Shown here: positions 1 to 11,600 of the stretch, in pieces
Layout: the number at the start of each line of letters is the position of its first letter
How positions within the stretch are numbered: position 1 is the stretch's first letter
From: Patella vulgata
Lineage: Eukaryota; Mollusca; Gastropoda; Patellidae
DNA length: 64,000 nt
NCBI RefSeq assembly: GCF_932274485.2
Contig: NC_065881.2
Coordinates: forward strand, 47,812,702 to 47,876,701
Direction of reading: 5' to 3'
Position numbers and translations under genes: made by a program
Notes under the pieces: generated by a model
What the model was told of the DNA's origin: nothing
Database searches by the model: none
Seen by the model: the letters and a program-made list of their open reading frames with translations, nothing else

Positions 1-930
1 CGATATTCTTGACATTTCGGCACCCACATAATTGTATATATTATTTCAATGAATTGAAGGGTTAGATTGAGATTCTAATTTTACAGCCACCAGAACTATT
101 TTAATGGGCATCAATCGATAAGATGGAACAGTGACTTTGTCGGTCGTAAATTATGCTGGGAAAGCGGAAACGGTAAGACAATAATTGATAATAAGCACCT
201 TATGTGACCAGTAGGGAGGAGATCATAACCCACAGGCGTGATTAGAGCCTAACTTCTACTAATGAAGAATAAACCGTCTGTGCCCTAAAAGCAGATCAGT
301 TTAAAATCAACTATATATAATTGACGTGGGATAGTTTTGTATGTGTTGAAGGACGGTAAGATGAATCCATTGGGAGTGCGTAAGATGTACAGACTGATAA
401 GAGAAATGTTCTTGATATAGATAACGCACCATACCATTTGGAAGTATACGAGCTATACATTAAATAAGCTTAAGCTGATGGCTAAGCTGTTGAAAAACAT
501 TAAGTTTGGTGTTAAGCCCGATTCATCAGTCCAATGAAATATTAGTGCACTGAGTGAAGCCTGACTTTCAAATGGCATTTCGAAACCTGTTCGTTCGAGT
601 CACAATGTTTCGATCGAATGGAAATTGATTTACTTTCCTTCTTGCAATCCGTAGTCAATTATATAAAAGTCGAGTCCGTGAGATAGTGTCGAAAGAAGCT
701 TTCATTATAGTATAGTATTATACAAATATAATTCCCTCCTGAAGATTAGATTGTAATATTCCAACTTGCAATGGATAATCTTAGTTGTGCTCGGGCCAGG
801 TTTTGTTCAGAATAGTATTATCAGAATAGACCCATTTGGGAATGACAATAATGAGACGATAAAGAAAGGGCTAGTCAATAAAGTTGCTACGGTGCATTGG
901 TTAACAAAAGTATTCAGATAACTTCTATCG
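1..930. other. No gene seen
   Basis: AT-rich sequence with stops in all frames. The continuation of the LINE reverse transcriptase was looked for on the minus strand beyond the hairpin and is not present. Confidence 0.6.
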
Positions 931-933
931 ACC

Positions 934-1213
934 AAAGAAGTGTGAGTTCAGGGGTACACATATTTCCACTTAACTTGACATTTTTCAGATTGAGATTAAG
1001 TATACATCGTTTCTTTTTAGGTAATTTTGAACCCGGACGCCGTCCATTCAGCGAAGAGACAAATTTAGCGTAACTATGCTGAATTTGTCTCTTCGCTGAA
1101 TGGACGGCGTCCGGGTTCAAAATTACCTAAAAAGAAACGATGTATACTTAATCTCAATCTGAAAAATGTCAAGTTAAGTGGAAATATGTGTACCCCTGAA
1201 CTCGCACTTCTTT
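934..1213. repeat. Near-perfect long hairpin (about 134-bp arms, 8-nt loop)
   Basis: The left arm (934 to about 1069) and right arm (about 1078-1213) are reverse complements with only two mismatches that I can see, one near each end of the arm. The arms meet around AGC-GTAACTAT-GCT. The open segment 914-1120 on the minus strand only reads through this palindrome and is not taken as a gene. The hairpin lies just beyond the truncated end of the LINE. It could be a young fold-back element, an inverted duplication formed when the LINE inserted or broke, or an assembly/amplification artefact. Confidence 0.9.
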
Positions 1214-1254
1214 ATCCTTTGTTTACTTAAATTTTCACACCACTACCCTATAAC

Positions 1255-2610
1255 ACCAGTTGATTGGGGGGCACAGTGAGATTAAACCGTAGAGAACTAT
1301 TAATGAGATGATGTATAATAGGCAGAAGTTCATTAATACAACGTTTGAGTAGCCACGATGGGATTGGATCAAGTTCACATAACTTAGGAGAGCTTGCCAT
1401 TATTATTTCTTTCAGTTTGGTTTATGAAACTTCTGAAAAAGTAAGAAAACTGAGATCGCCATTAAACTCAGATTCTTCAATAGGTTCAGGAAATGACTGG
1501 TTACTTAGTTCAGATCTATAATATTTTAGTTATCTTATCTGAGAAAAAGGTTTGAAATTGTTCACAGACGTCATTGGGACTACCATTAGGGAGAATACTA
1601 CCATTAGGACGTTTTAAAATATTATTATCAAGTTTGTAGAGTTGTCCTGGATTTTTTACGTTTTGTGCAAATTCTTGTGAAGTAAATTCACGTTTAGCTT
1701 TACAGATAAGGTTTTTAGTGTCTATGCGAGCACGCTGATATAGCTGACGGTGGAAGTCTAACTTAGTTTTCCTCCATGTCTTTTCTGCCTTGCGCCTGGT
1801 AAGTTTTGATTCACGAATATCATCAGAAAACCATTTTTTGTTGTGTCTTAGGATTATTTCCTTGGAAATGTGTTGATATCTAAATGTTTGGTCTTTCTGT
1901 AAGTTATTTTGGTCTTTTGAGGTTTCGGTTACTTCAAGCACAGTTGACTAATGATGTTGAAATGATCAGATATTAGATCATTTTTATAACATCTACTAAG
2001 TTAAGTATGGTCGTATTATCTCTTGTAATGACCAAGTCAAGAATATGACCTTTACAGTGGGTAGAGTCGGTGACATGCTGATGTAAGTTAAACGAATGAA
2101 GAATGTTCTGGAATTCTACTGTTTTCGGATCATCTAAAAGATCTATATATGAATATTAAAATCACTAGAGATAAAGACTTCCTTCGAGTTAGTTAAGCTG
2201 TTGTGTAGTAGTTCTTGAAATTCAGAAAAGAAAGTATTAATACTTGCCTTATTGACAATAGAGTATGGTGATCTATAGATAGAGATGAAGCTGATTACTT
2301 TGCTGTCGAATTGTACATCAGTCTGCAGGTATTCAAAGCTATTGCATTTTGGACCTTGAATACATCGGACTTTAAGAGAAGTTTTGTAGAGAAAAGCCAA
2401 ACCGCCAACTGTTTTTTCTGTTTTGATTGATAGAAAATAGTCATAATTTTCGGGTACTAACTTATTTATAACATAACTATCATTGTCTCTCATCCAGGAT
2501 TCAGTTAAAATAACAATGTCAAAATCATTTTCTATAAAATATCCATTTAATTCATCTGCTTTATTTCTAGCTGATCTCCAATTAAGTAAACAACTTCCGC
2601 GATAAAACCA
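1255..2610 (-). mobile_element. Truncated, decayed CR1-like non-LTR retrotransposon (LINE)
   Basis: Reading on the minus strand from about 2610, the frame opens with LLNWRSARNKADELNGYF and ILTESW, the start of an apurinic-type endonuclease domain. It continues with GGLAFLYK, ISIYRSP and the SDFNIH motif (the usual GDFN) near 2143-2160. A frameshift near 2125-2140 moves to a second frame with the end of the endonuclease (CKGHILDLVITR, about 2000-2060). A third stretch (1941-1516) carries the basic linker (KKWFSDDIRESKLTRRKAEK) common to CR1, L2 and Jockey elements. Further on, after another shift and a stop, is the first reverse-transcriptase block (LDPIPSWLLKRCINELLP, about 1320-1375). Similarity stops near 1255-1270; the catalytic YADD region and 3' end are absent, and the hairpin at 934-1213 begins about 45 bp further on. 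Confidence 0.85.
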
Positions 2611-2667
2611 TTTTGATTAACAAAAATTACTTACGATAGGTAATTTGGATAAGTTGTAATTTTATTT

Positions 2668-2703
2668 ATATTATTATTGTTATTATTATTATTATTATTA
2701 TTG
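2668..2703. repeat. (ATT)n microsatellite
   Basis: About 12 units of a TTA/ATT trinucleotide with one interruption, beside the 5' end of the LINE copy. The Asn-run in a minus-strand open frame here is only translated microsatellite. Confidence 0.9.
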
Positions 2704-3126
2704 TGGATGTCATTCAGCATTACCTTTTGTGTGTGTGTATGCAGTGGCTTTCGCAGATTTTCCGAGGTGAACAATATTTTAAAATTTCTTAAATTGATAT
2801 TGAAGAAGTTAAATATCCCCAAACAGCATTATTTTACTTGATAAGTCAGTTGTTGAGCGCGGCTGGAAAATAAATTTTGCCGAGACAAAGGGGGGAGAGG
2901 AGGGTTATGGTCCAATGCCAGCAAATAACCCCAATACTGTCGATATCGTTGCTTTCATTGTCTATGTTTTAAGCTAATAGTGCGAACTTCTCTCTTTAAA
3001 TTTGAATATTAATACATACTATTAACGAAATTGGACAAAGTGTAATTTTAACTAGCCAGAGTATAATATTTTATTATTTGAATGACAAGCTATTTGATTT
3101 ACTTATGCAATGCTCATGGGTAAATA

Positions 3127-3403
3127 GAAGGATGTTTGAGTTGAAAAGTCGATGAATCGTCTTGTGTACAGAATTCAATAGACTGCGATCTAGTAAAACA
3201 TACAATGATAGATGAAGGTGAAGATTTATTGAAACAGGGGCGCCAATAAACTGATTTACTCTTCAATACCAGCGTAGGATTAAATGGTGGGTTACGCGTT
3301 GGATGTCTGAGTCGCCATCTTTGAATAATGGAGGTAATTTCATCGCTTTTCCTTCCAGGGTGTTTGTTAGCAAGTCTGGCAGTAACCCACTCAACTCCGC
3401 TTC
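3127..3403 (-). CDS. Unrecognised minus-strand open exon-like segment
   Basis: On the minus strand an acceptor-like ATATTTTAG (AG at 3405-3404) is followed by an open frame to a TGA near 3127, about 91 codons. The first half reads like real protein: GVEWVTARLANKHPGRKSDE and ITSIIQRWRLRHPTRNPPF, with NPTL just before a possible donor (CTG|GTATTG, about 3275). The second half is low in information and could be intron. There is no upstream Met in frame. I do not recognise a domain. It may be an internal exon of a minus-strand gene, or a remnant of a mobile element. A possible partner upstream is the signal-anchor-like segment 3735-3877, but the phases I tried give a stop at the junction, so I do not join them. 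Confidence 0.2.
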
Positions 3404-3637
3404 CTAAAATATTAGTAGCTCCAAATATAGCTATTTTATATCATGTATAATTGAATGAAAACGTAATACAGGAAATGCGTCTTACTGTTAGGTCGTTTGA
3501 CAGCAGACAGGAATGCGATATTGCCATCAATTTGATACGTGCCTTTTAGAAGAAGATTGGGTTGACTTAGTTTATGATTCTAGATTTAATAACGGCATGC
3601 CTCTTAAGATTTTGTTACTATTTATCTTTGTCGTCAA

Positions 3638-3877
3638 TTATGTAGTTGAACTGAGGACTGTATTCCGAGTAGAAATAACATTTTTTAATGTTTTTTTTGC
3701 TTTGAAAAAGACAAACTGCTGAGTTATATTACATTGTTGACATTTAAATAGTTCGTTTTGCTCAGCTGGGTTGATGTCTCTAATTTTCCATAATATTATA
3801 CTACCATCGATGATAGAGAACAATAAAACAGAAAGACAAATTAGTGAAATAATACATTGATTTGACTCGGACAACAT
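3638..3877 (-). CDS. Weak ORF with N-terminal hydrophobic segment
   Basis: 79-codon minus-strand frame starting at a Met. Residues 9-30 (IISLICLSVLLFSIIDGSII) would make a signal anchor or signal peptide, followed by a short polar stretch with CQQC. The later half looks like intron sequence, and a donor-like GTAATA lies after CQQ. No domain is recognised. The pattern could be a first exon of a secreted or type II membrane protein, but hydrophobic stretches arise easily in AT-rich DNA, so this is a weak candidate. Confidence 0.15.
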   Translation of the reverse strand: MLSESNQCIISLICLSVLLFSIIDGSIILWKIRDINPAEQNELFKCQQCNITQQFVFFKAKKTLKNVISTRNTVLSSTT

Positions 3878-4611
3878 CTGAAAATAGAATCACATGTGCC
3901 TCTATAGAAACAAAATGACCCCCATATTACGTTTGTTATGATGCTGAACTTATACAATAGTTGTTTTCGATATAAGTACTTGAGCGTTACGCCCGTTTTA
4001 ATGATCATCTACATACAAAAAGATAAAAAGAAAATATTTAAATAAACCAAAGCTTGTGTTATTTGATTTAGATCTTCTGCTTTCCGGTTGCCTTTGACCA
4101 GATGCGTTGTGTTATCCAGTATAATTCATTTGGAACTGTAAATTAAATGAATTTTATTCCGTCTAAATGCTTATCATCGATTTGTTATCGTCTTATATCG
4201 GGAGAAATAATGAATATAAGCCATCGCTCATCAAGATCAATTGTGCAGCAAAGACAGGGTACTATGATACCGCCATTGGCGTAATTGAATGGTTCCAGAC
4301 ATTCTTTTTGTCCCAACGTAAATCGGAACTAATTGTTATGTTCCCAATGGCAGGCAATTGTTATATTTATCAATGTAATGGTTTAATATAAGACCACGCA
4401 GATTACGTTGATTAAGTCCCTTTCAACTGGGATTAACATAAATTGTTTCTTCCAATAGTCTTCGATTTTATCTCGCATTTCTGATAGAATATATCACTAA
4501 TGACAGGGGAGGCAGAATCCCTGCCAAAATCATTATTAATAACTCCAAAAAGAATTCGTCATGCTATAAATACTTTAAGGGCCATGGGATTATTTATTAA
4601 AACAAGGGGGA

Positions 4612-4860
4612 GAGTGGCCGAATGGTTAACGCGTGTGCGTTGAACCAGAAGGTCTGTCATTGAGTTAAGTGGCGTGGTTTCGATTACCCGCTCGTACGTG
4701 ACAGGGATTAGGGTCCAACCTCGTCGGTTTTCTCCGAGTCCTTCGGATTCCTCCCACTGCTAAAGACCCCTACGCGTAAATGACCTCGTTTGTGCCGCGA
4801 ACCGCTAACGCAGGAAATCTATATGCCTAGGGTAAGTGGTCCAGTTGTTTGGGGTGTTTA
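4612..4860 (+). mobile_element. tRNA-derived SINE
   Basis: The head carries a tRNA-like pol III promoter: box A-like TGGCCGAATGG at about 4616-4626 and box B-like GGTTTCGATTACC at about 4676-4688. After it comes a GC-rich body (TCGTCGGTTTTCTCCGAGTC, then CCTCCCACTGC) of the type found in molluscan and other metazoan tRNA SINEs. The tRNA part is too diverged and lacks a foldable 3' acceptor stem, so it is not a tRNA gene. A degraded relative lies at about 20155-20262. Confidence 0.8.
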
Positions 4861-5264
4861 TCTTAACAGAGCAAAAGAATTATTGTACAATTCGGGTGGC
4901 AAGTTCATTCAAATAAGCCTAGACATTACAATATTATCTCCATAATTCAATATTCAATACTGAATAATGCATAGCGTGCCCTCCTAATCCCTCATGTTAA
5001 GCTGTCTCGACATGTGATTTAACATTTCGGCCTTGGGCGATTTCCTGCCGGACTTCCCTGATCGATTGTGGTTTAAATAATCTAATCATTCCATTTATGT
5101 ATTATTATATTTAATCATATATTATTGAATAGGCCAGAACACAAAAATATGTTAGTTTAAAGTGACTAATCCTTGACTTGAATTTTTTGTAACTTGTATA
5201 ACATATTAATAATCTATATTTGGAATATTTTTGGTTATCATTGGACTATGATATGGTTTGTAGA

Positions 5265-5345
5265 ATAGGAGACGTCCATTGCTCAGTGGCAGCGTCGGAT
5301 TATAACCAAGGTAAAGAAGACTGTCACCGCGATTCAGTCCGCCAA
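5265..5345 (+). mobile_element. Possible degenerate tRNA-like SINE head
   Basis: GCTCAGTGGCAGCGTCGGAT resembles a box A region, and CGATTCAGTCC about 45 bp later resembles box B. No cloverleaf can be made and no repeat partner was found in the window. Confidence 0.3.
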
Positions 5346-7914
5346 AAATTCGTTGATGTTTGGAAAAGTCGACCATGATCAATATATCGACTCTGGTAGA
5401 ATAGTGTGGAGTGAGATTGGCGGTTCATTCTAAACGTCTACTGCTCGAACAATAACACATACGGAAATTGAAATTAGTTAAACAAAGGGCTGATTATAAA
5501 CAAGACAGGTAGTACAAGATTTCAGTAAATTAAAGGTGTGAAAAAGATTAATTTTTAAAGAATTTAAATGAAGGTATAGAATCCTAGATTTTATCTAATA
5601 ATCTTTGGGTTTATTATCATATCATTGTCGGCAACTGATGCAAAGGCTATATTTAAATATTTGTTCAATTCATAATCAATATGTGTAAATCACTATCTTC
5701 AAGTGTAATCGTTAATTGCACCCATCGTTATAAGACACATATCAAGAGAGCGCTAAGACAATATAGGTCTTTTGGCGCGAATGATATTTTTTTTAAAAAT
5801 GAGAATGTCGTTGATTTAAAATTGTCGTAGCTCAAATGTTATCGTTAGAACATGTTTTTGCCACCACGCTTCTTTAAACAATATGTTGCTGTAGTTGGAC
5901 GTCTGTTTTCAATCATAACTCGTTGCTTTAATTGCCGATAGCATATCAATACAAATACAATCTACACAAGATCTCAAACTCTTGTGGCACATTTGTATTC
6001 CATTGTATCTATCTGTAAATTATTGCCTAATCTGACGCTTAGTCTCTGCTATTATGGCGTTAATTTGGTATTAAACACGATTTAGTAAGATAAATGTCTT
6101 TTTATCGAGATGAATCGATTTATATCAAGCCATTGGGTTACTTTCACCATGTTATCCCAAAATATATTGGCTATTTATTAGTTGTATAGCGTGAAGCGGG
6201 ATATCCTACCCACAGCCGGGCTTAACACGAGTAAGACAAAATTGCCTTTTGTATCTTGTTTAGGCAGTATCTCTAGATAAATTAGTTATTCGATAACCAT
6301 GCCGATTTTTATTTCTCAGGCTATTCTCCAATTGTAACGAGTTAACTGTTCAATGCTCAAAATTAACTGGTTCGGGTTGTCATATATATTACACCTACAA
6401 ATTAATTAACAATTAAATTCAAGTATACTGTTTTTGTTTCTGTTTAAATGAACAAGGGAATTACTGGAGGGAGACGAGGATAAAACAATTTAGAAGGTTT
6501 TGTGATACTAAATTTACCAAAAAAACCCCCCAAAAAACCCACCGTTATTATGTACTATTTTGATGTTAAAATGCTGTTGTCGAATTAAACACACCAGAGT
6601 ATACCCATAATAAACTTCATGAAGAATGGACTGGCTTTTACGAAAATGATAGAAGAGTTTTTATTATACCATATTTTGCTAAGAGAAATGCCTTGTAAAG
6701 AGGAGTGTCTTAACCAATATAAAGTTTAAATGGTCAAAATTGGTTAATTTCAATAATATTTGGACCTAAATGTTGTGTCTTTTTTTTTTATATCTGTTTA
6801 TATAAATAATATTCGAAATTAGAAATACGAATTAAAAACTCAATATTGGTCCATAAAATCAATATTGGTGTTGTTATCTTGCCGTGAAAATCTGGGATCT
6901 TAATATCCAATATTTAAGACACAATTAACATTTTATAATCTGTACACAATTATATGGTTTCGGTTGCCATCTGTAATGAACAAAGAAAACGTGCCCTACA
7001 AGACAAAATGCGGAAGTAATTAGTAATGGCTGATTCAAAAACCGCAAAATAATAATATAAAAACGTTTGGAAGTGACTAAGCAGGCGTAAACGTTGTCGT
7101 TCAGTTTGGACAGTTCATGTATTTCGCTGAACATATTAGAAATTACAATAATTATTTGTTTTATAAATGAATGTAAATCACTTTATATACATTCATATTA
7201 CATTAATATGGGCTTTAAGACGCATTTTGTCTATTTCAAGGTTTTAAATAAAATTCTACCCTCTTATTCCTGTCGACAAATGATACATCTAATAACTAAA
7301 GCTAACTTTATTTGAATAATGACTTTTTAAAAATAGATTTGGGGGGTTATTTATTCACGTAGCTAGCAAAGATTTGCTGGACTTTTGTATATTATTAGTG
7401 TACTGACTGGACATGACAGGGCACGTTATACTTTCTAGAATACCTCATACCACTTTTCATATAATTGAGAAGTTCACACAGATAACAAGTTATTCTTGCG
7501 GGGACATTACAGGCGATGGCGCTTCCATTTCAATTGTTATAAATCATTCATTAAATACAAAAGTATCTCATCCTTGTGTGCTCCCCTATTCTATTTGATG
7601 GCGATTTTGGTGAAAGATAATACCGTTTTGCAGGAACGATGTAAACAAAATCGTTTGGACTGTACCCCCAACCCGATCACAGGCAGATGAATATTTCGGA
7701 TATGGAATTTTAGTTTTTTACGGGCGAATAAAACAGACATTGATAGTATAATTTAGTGTTTTTTCGAAGTTGGCGTTACAGGTACCCCAGGCTTAAAACT
7801 GATAAATCGCTAACGATGTGTACCATTCTAACTTTTTCAAATCAACATTTCTTTAAAAATATCTTTGGGGAATTCAACAACAACTACAGACGTCGGATTT
7901 ATTTTATACAGAAA

Positions 7915-7943
7915 ACATTTATATATATATATATATATATATA
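7915..7943. repeat. (TA)n microsatellite
   Basis: A run of TA dinucleotides of about 26 bp. Similar pure or near-pure runs occur at about 21032-21055, 25570-25592 and 32172-32226. Confidence 0.95.
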
Positions 7944-8409
7944 ATTCATAGTATGGAATGTTTGAAACTTTGGGGAATTCTGGGTTTTTTATTGTGTAAG
8001 AGTTCCCTCAATAAGTCTTACGTTAGTCTGGTTAATTGTTAGAATTAAAGTGAGTACATTGTTGGCTGCCAATACCCAACCAAATCAGCCGCGCTTAAGC
8101 AATTAACCATTTCTCTATTTATACGAGCAAGTCGCCGTCCCCTGAATACCATGTACGTCTAGGCTTTCATCAAATGTCGTTTGCCTTGTGGCGTTTATTG
8201 ACGTTAAAATGCGTTTCCTCCTTGAGGGCTTCAATATTGATAAAAACCTGAATAGTTTCGATTCGGGCCAGAACCGAAAATTGAAAACAAACAAATGGAA
8301 CATGTCAGGGGAAGTCTGATTCTATTAACAGGCATGTCTGTATCAAAAAGGCTATTTGGTTTGGTTGAAAACTGTATTCAGTAAATAGCCAAATCGAATT
8401 TCTCAACCC

Positions 8410-8685
8410 TTATCGCCTTCCATTTCTTAAGGCTTTCTTTCTAAATTCGATCTTAGTTTGCCAGAAAAGATGGTTCAAATAAATCCTCCCGTACAACAAG
8501 GTTCGATTGTCAATAGGCTTCCATTTGTATGAAGTCGAGCTGATATTTGGACAGACAGGGGTATAATCGAACTCTTTTATCTCCGTATCAAGTTTTATCC
8601 TCTTCTTCAGCCTTGCCACAGATGAGTAAATGCAAAGACCAAACACGACATAATAAACGCTAATGCCTAAAACCGATGATTGCAA
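8410..8685 (-). CDS. Small hypothetical protein with signal anchor (weak)
   Basis: 91-codon minus-strand frame from a Met at 8685 to a stop at 8410. Residues 4-24 are hydrophobic (LGISVYYVVFGLCIYSS), followed by a basic stretch (RLKKRIK), the arrangement of a type II membrane or Golgi protein. Next come VCPNISSTSYKWKPIDNRT with a Cys and sequons, then a basic C-terminus. The base composition is more coding-like than the flanks. Some Golgi glycosyltransferases have a similar stem, but no catalytic motif is present and the product is short, so it may be a first exon, a fragment of such a gene, or chance. Confidence 0.25.
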   Translation of the reverse strand: MQSSVLGISVYYVVFGLCIYSSVARLKKRIKLDTEIKEFDYTPVCPNISSTSYKWKPIDNRTLLYGRIYLNHLFWQTKIEFRKKALRNGRR

Positions 8686-8689
8686 AAAC

Positions 8690-11600
8690 TATTACCACTT
8701 CCAAATCTCTTTTAATTAAACGATAAGATTGTTGAATAACTCACTTGTGCTTTAAACAAAAAGAAATTATTATGTCAAGAGCTGGGCAATACAATAAATT
8801 GTTTTATTTGAGAGAAAGCGTAGCAAAACTTAAGAGTTTTCATAGAGGGTTCAACGGTCTCGGCCATACCTGACAAGTAACAAAACTAGGATCGTCTACC
8901 TTACTGGAGCAATCCCAGATATATATTAGTGAAGAATATTGGTTATTTTGCTGTGCATGAATCTTATAAACCTTCATTCTAGACCTGTATAGCTATCTAA
9001 AGTTCTGTGATACTCTTTAGAGGAAAAAGAAAAAGCAATTCCCAATTTCGTTGTGGGATAGGTCACTAGTGCACAAATTTCCAACTATGTATCTGCATAA
9101 CCTTCCTATATATTTTTCCATTATATTAGTAAGCCATCGTGACGATTATTATATGTCAGTCATATACAATTGAGGAATGAAATTCATTCCTTAACTGAGT
9201 TACCTATTCCCGTTAAGCAAATCTAGTAAGCCTTTCCCAATGACTTTATATTTTAATTTTATATTCTAGACAGAGTAGATAGGTTATTTGCGATGTCCTG
9301 TGAAATCTGGAACTATCCCTTTAACCGAACTTTTGAATCCATTTTATGATAGGAGTCATTTCCGCAAACACATTTTATAATTCACATTTACATTCTGTTA
9401 TTGCCAATTTGAGTCTTGACTTGAGTTGCTGTCAATCTTTTTTTCTCCTCGCTAAATTTAAAAAAAAACATAAAAGAAAGCATAAGATTTAAATCACCCC
9501 GAAGCGTCTCTGCCATTAGCAACTTTTTTTTATTGTCTTACCTTGAATAAATATTGATCGATAAAATTGTTGACGGAAATTTGTTCTTGTTTTATCATTT
9601 ATTTGTAATAATAGAAAACGTTTTTGTTTGAATAGAGAACTACCTGTTTGATTTTAGTTTACTAAAAGTGTTTTACATTTTATATTGCTTTTGAGGAAGA
9701 ATGTAACGTTAGAATAACAGTTGGCTCGCTTTCGTAATACAAATGAACGTTCCTCCACATTTTGAAGACCCTTGCATAATTGCGTGTTTGGCGTTAATTT
9801 GCAACATTTCATAGCAATTAGGCACGCCTGTTAGTGATTTCAGCAAATTGTTTATTCAATAACGGTTATCACGACATCGTTTTTCCTCATAGAGGCTCAT
9901 ATATTTACGTCATCATGATTGCAACTGTTATATGAAGGCAACAATATAACGATTAAATTGAACGCATATCTCTAACTATTAAAGAGTTCGGAGAAATACG
10001 TACACTTCTCTTTCGTGGTAGTCTCAACAAATATTGAAAGCAATTTTAAAAGTCAAGTAAATATTTTGATATTCCTCTTTCACTAACAAGCGAATCAATG
10101 TATGGATAATGTTCTATTTCATAAACATGGCAGCTTAATAGACACACCATCTTTGCACTGAACACGATTCCGTGGGCTATTAGCTATCATAACTACCCAA
10201 TTAGCGAAGGAAAAGAAGCATTTAATTAGCCATACAAGCTGCTTCTATTTGCCATTGTTATTTTTGTTTAAAACATATATGGATGATTTTGATCTGCATA
10301 TAGACGGATATAGATTTATTTCATGCGTTATAAAGATCTCTTAGGTATAAATTATTCAATATAATTACAGCTTAAATGTTTTCCCAGCGCCATAGGTATT
10401 TGTTTAAGAGCGCTGTCAGGTATTGGTCTATCGATGGCTGCATACGATCATCTTCAATCTTTTCACCGATCAGTTTAAGTGTCTCTTTTAGCATGCAGAA
10501 CAGCTTCGATCCATTCCGTCCGAATGGGGAAACCCTGTCAGACATGCACTTACTTGCCTGTATAAAAAGATAATGCAAATATGACAAGTAGAAACAAGTT
10601 TTATGCTCATAAAATTAATAAGGGCTAGGATTAGAAATTCCTGTTTTTATGGCACCTTTCAAATTGAAGGGTTTTTCAATGTCTCTATAGCCGATATATA
10701 CATGATTAAAATATAGTGATGCTTGTTAGGTTCTGTAGTTGTGCATCAATCTTTAAATATCTTCAGAAACAATATCGATAATTAGACATATTCTACAAAG
10801 TTGCATGGTCCTTTTCAACTTGTTTCCAGTGACCATTTTTAAATTGCTTACTGATTATTTAGTAAATCTTTTTTCTCACACAAACACTCTTGACAATTGG
10901 AATTCGAAAATATTTCTCACAGCAGACTGTATGACGTATGTCTGTCTTCATTAGCCCGGTTGGTACAAATCCGTAGGTCGTTAAATCCCATGTCACTTAA
11001 GCAAACAGCAACCGTTGACATCAAATTTGCTAAGTTTTTAATTTTAACTGAGCAGTAAAACAATTTGATTATCAAAATGAAATATTTGAACTGTACCCTG
11101 GCATCTTTTTGATAATTCTACACTTTTTTGAAAATCCTGATGTCGTCTCTTCCATGCACATGTACTTGAATGTCTTTATGTCAATAACATGTCAGAAAAA
11201 TAAAAAAAAATCGTTCATTTGTGGTGAACGGATATTCTTGTATATGTGAATGGTGACACGTGACTATGCTGTTACTGAAGCTGATCTAGCTTTCCTTATT
11301 TTAGCTTGAAGAGTTAATGGCCTTTAAGAGCTAAAGAAGATAGTTTTTTGTTTTCCAAGTTCGGCATTTCAAGACGTATCAAGACCCTTTTTGTCAGGTT
11401 GCCATCTTCATACCGAGTGTAAGTGTTCTGTAAGGGACAGTTTGTGGCGGAAATATATGTTCGTATCTGAGGACTTTTTAAAAAAGATGTCACTATTTAT
11501 GTCACTACACATTAGTGGATACATCCTACTTTTTGCATCATAGAACATATAATTCAGTTGGGTTTTTTTAGGATATGTATTTATATCTAATATTAAGCTT

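Larger units (their letters stand above)
4870..8405. other. Intergenic, nothing beyond a weak SINE head and a (TA)n run
   Basis: Open frames are short, hydrophobic and AT-driven, with no paired splice signals around protein-like sequence. The degenerate tRNA-like block at 5265 and the microsatellite at 7915 are the only structures seen. Confidence 0.55.

Noticed and set aside
4167-4391. A 74-codon + strand frame with protein-like stretches
   Set aside because: No domain, no splice context and no neighbour on the same strand; the opposite strand is similarly open in part.
4612-4690. A tRNA gene with leucine/serine-like features
   Set aside because: The promoter boxes are present but the arms do not pair into a cloverleaf and a SINE body follows directly.
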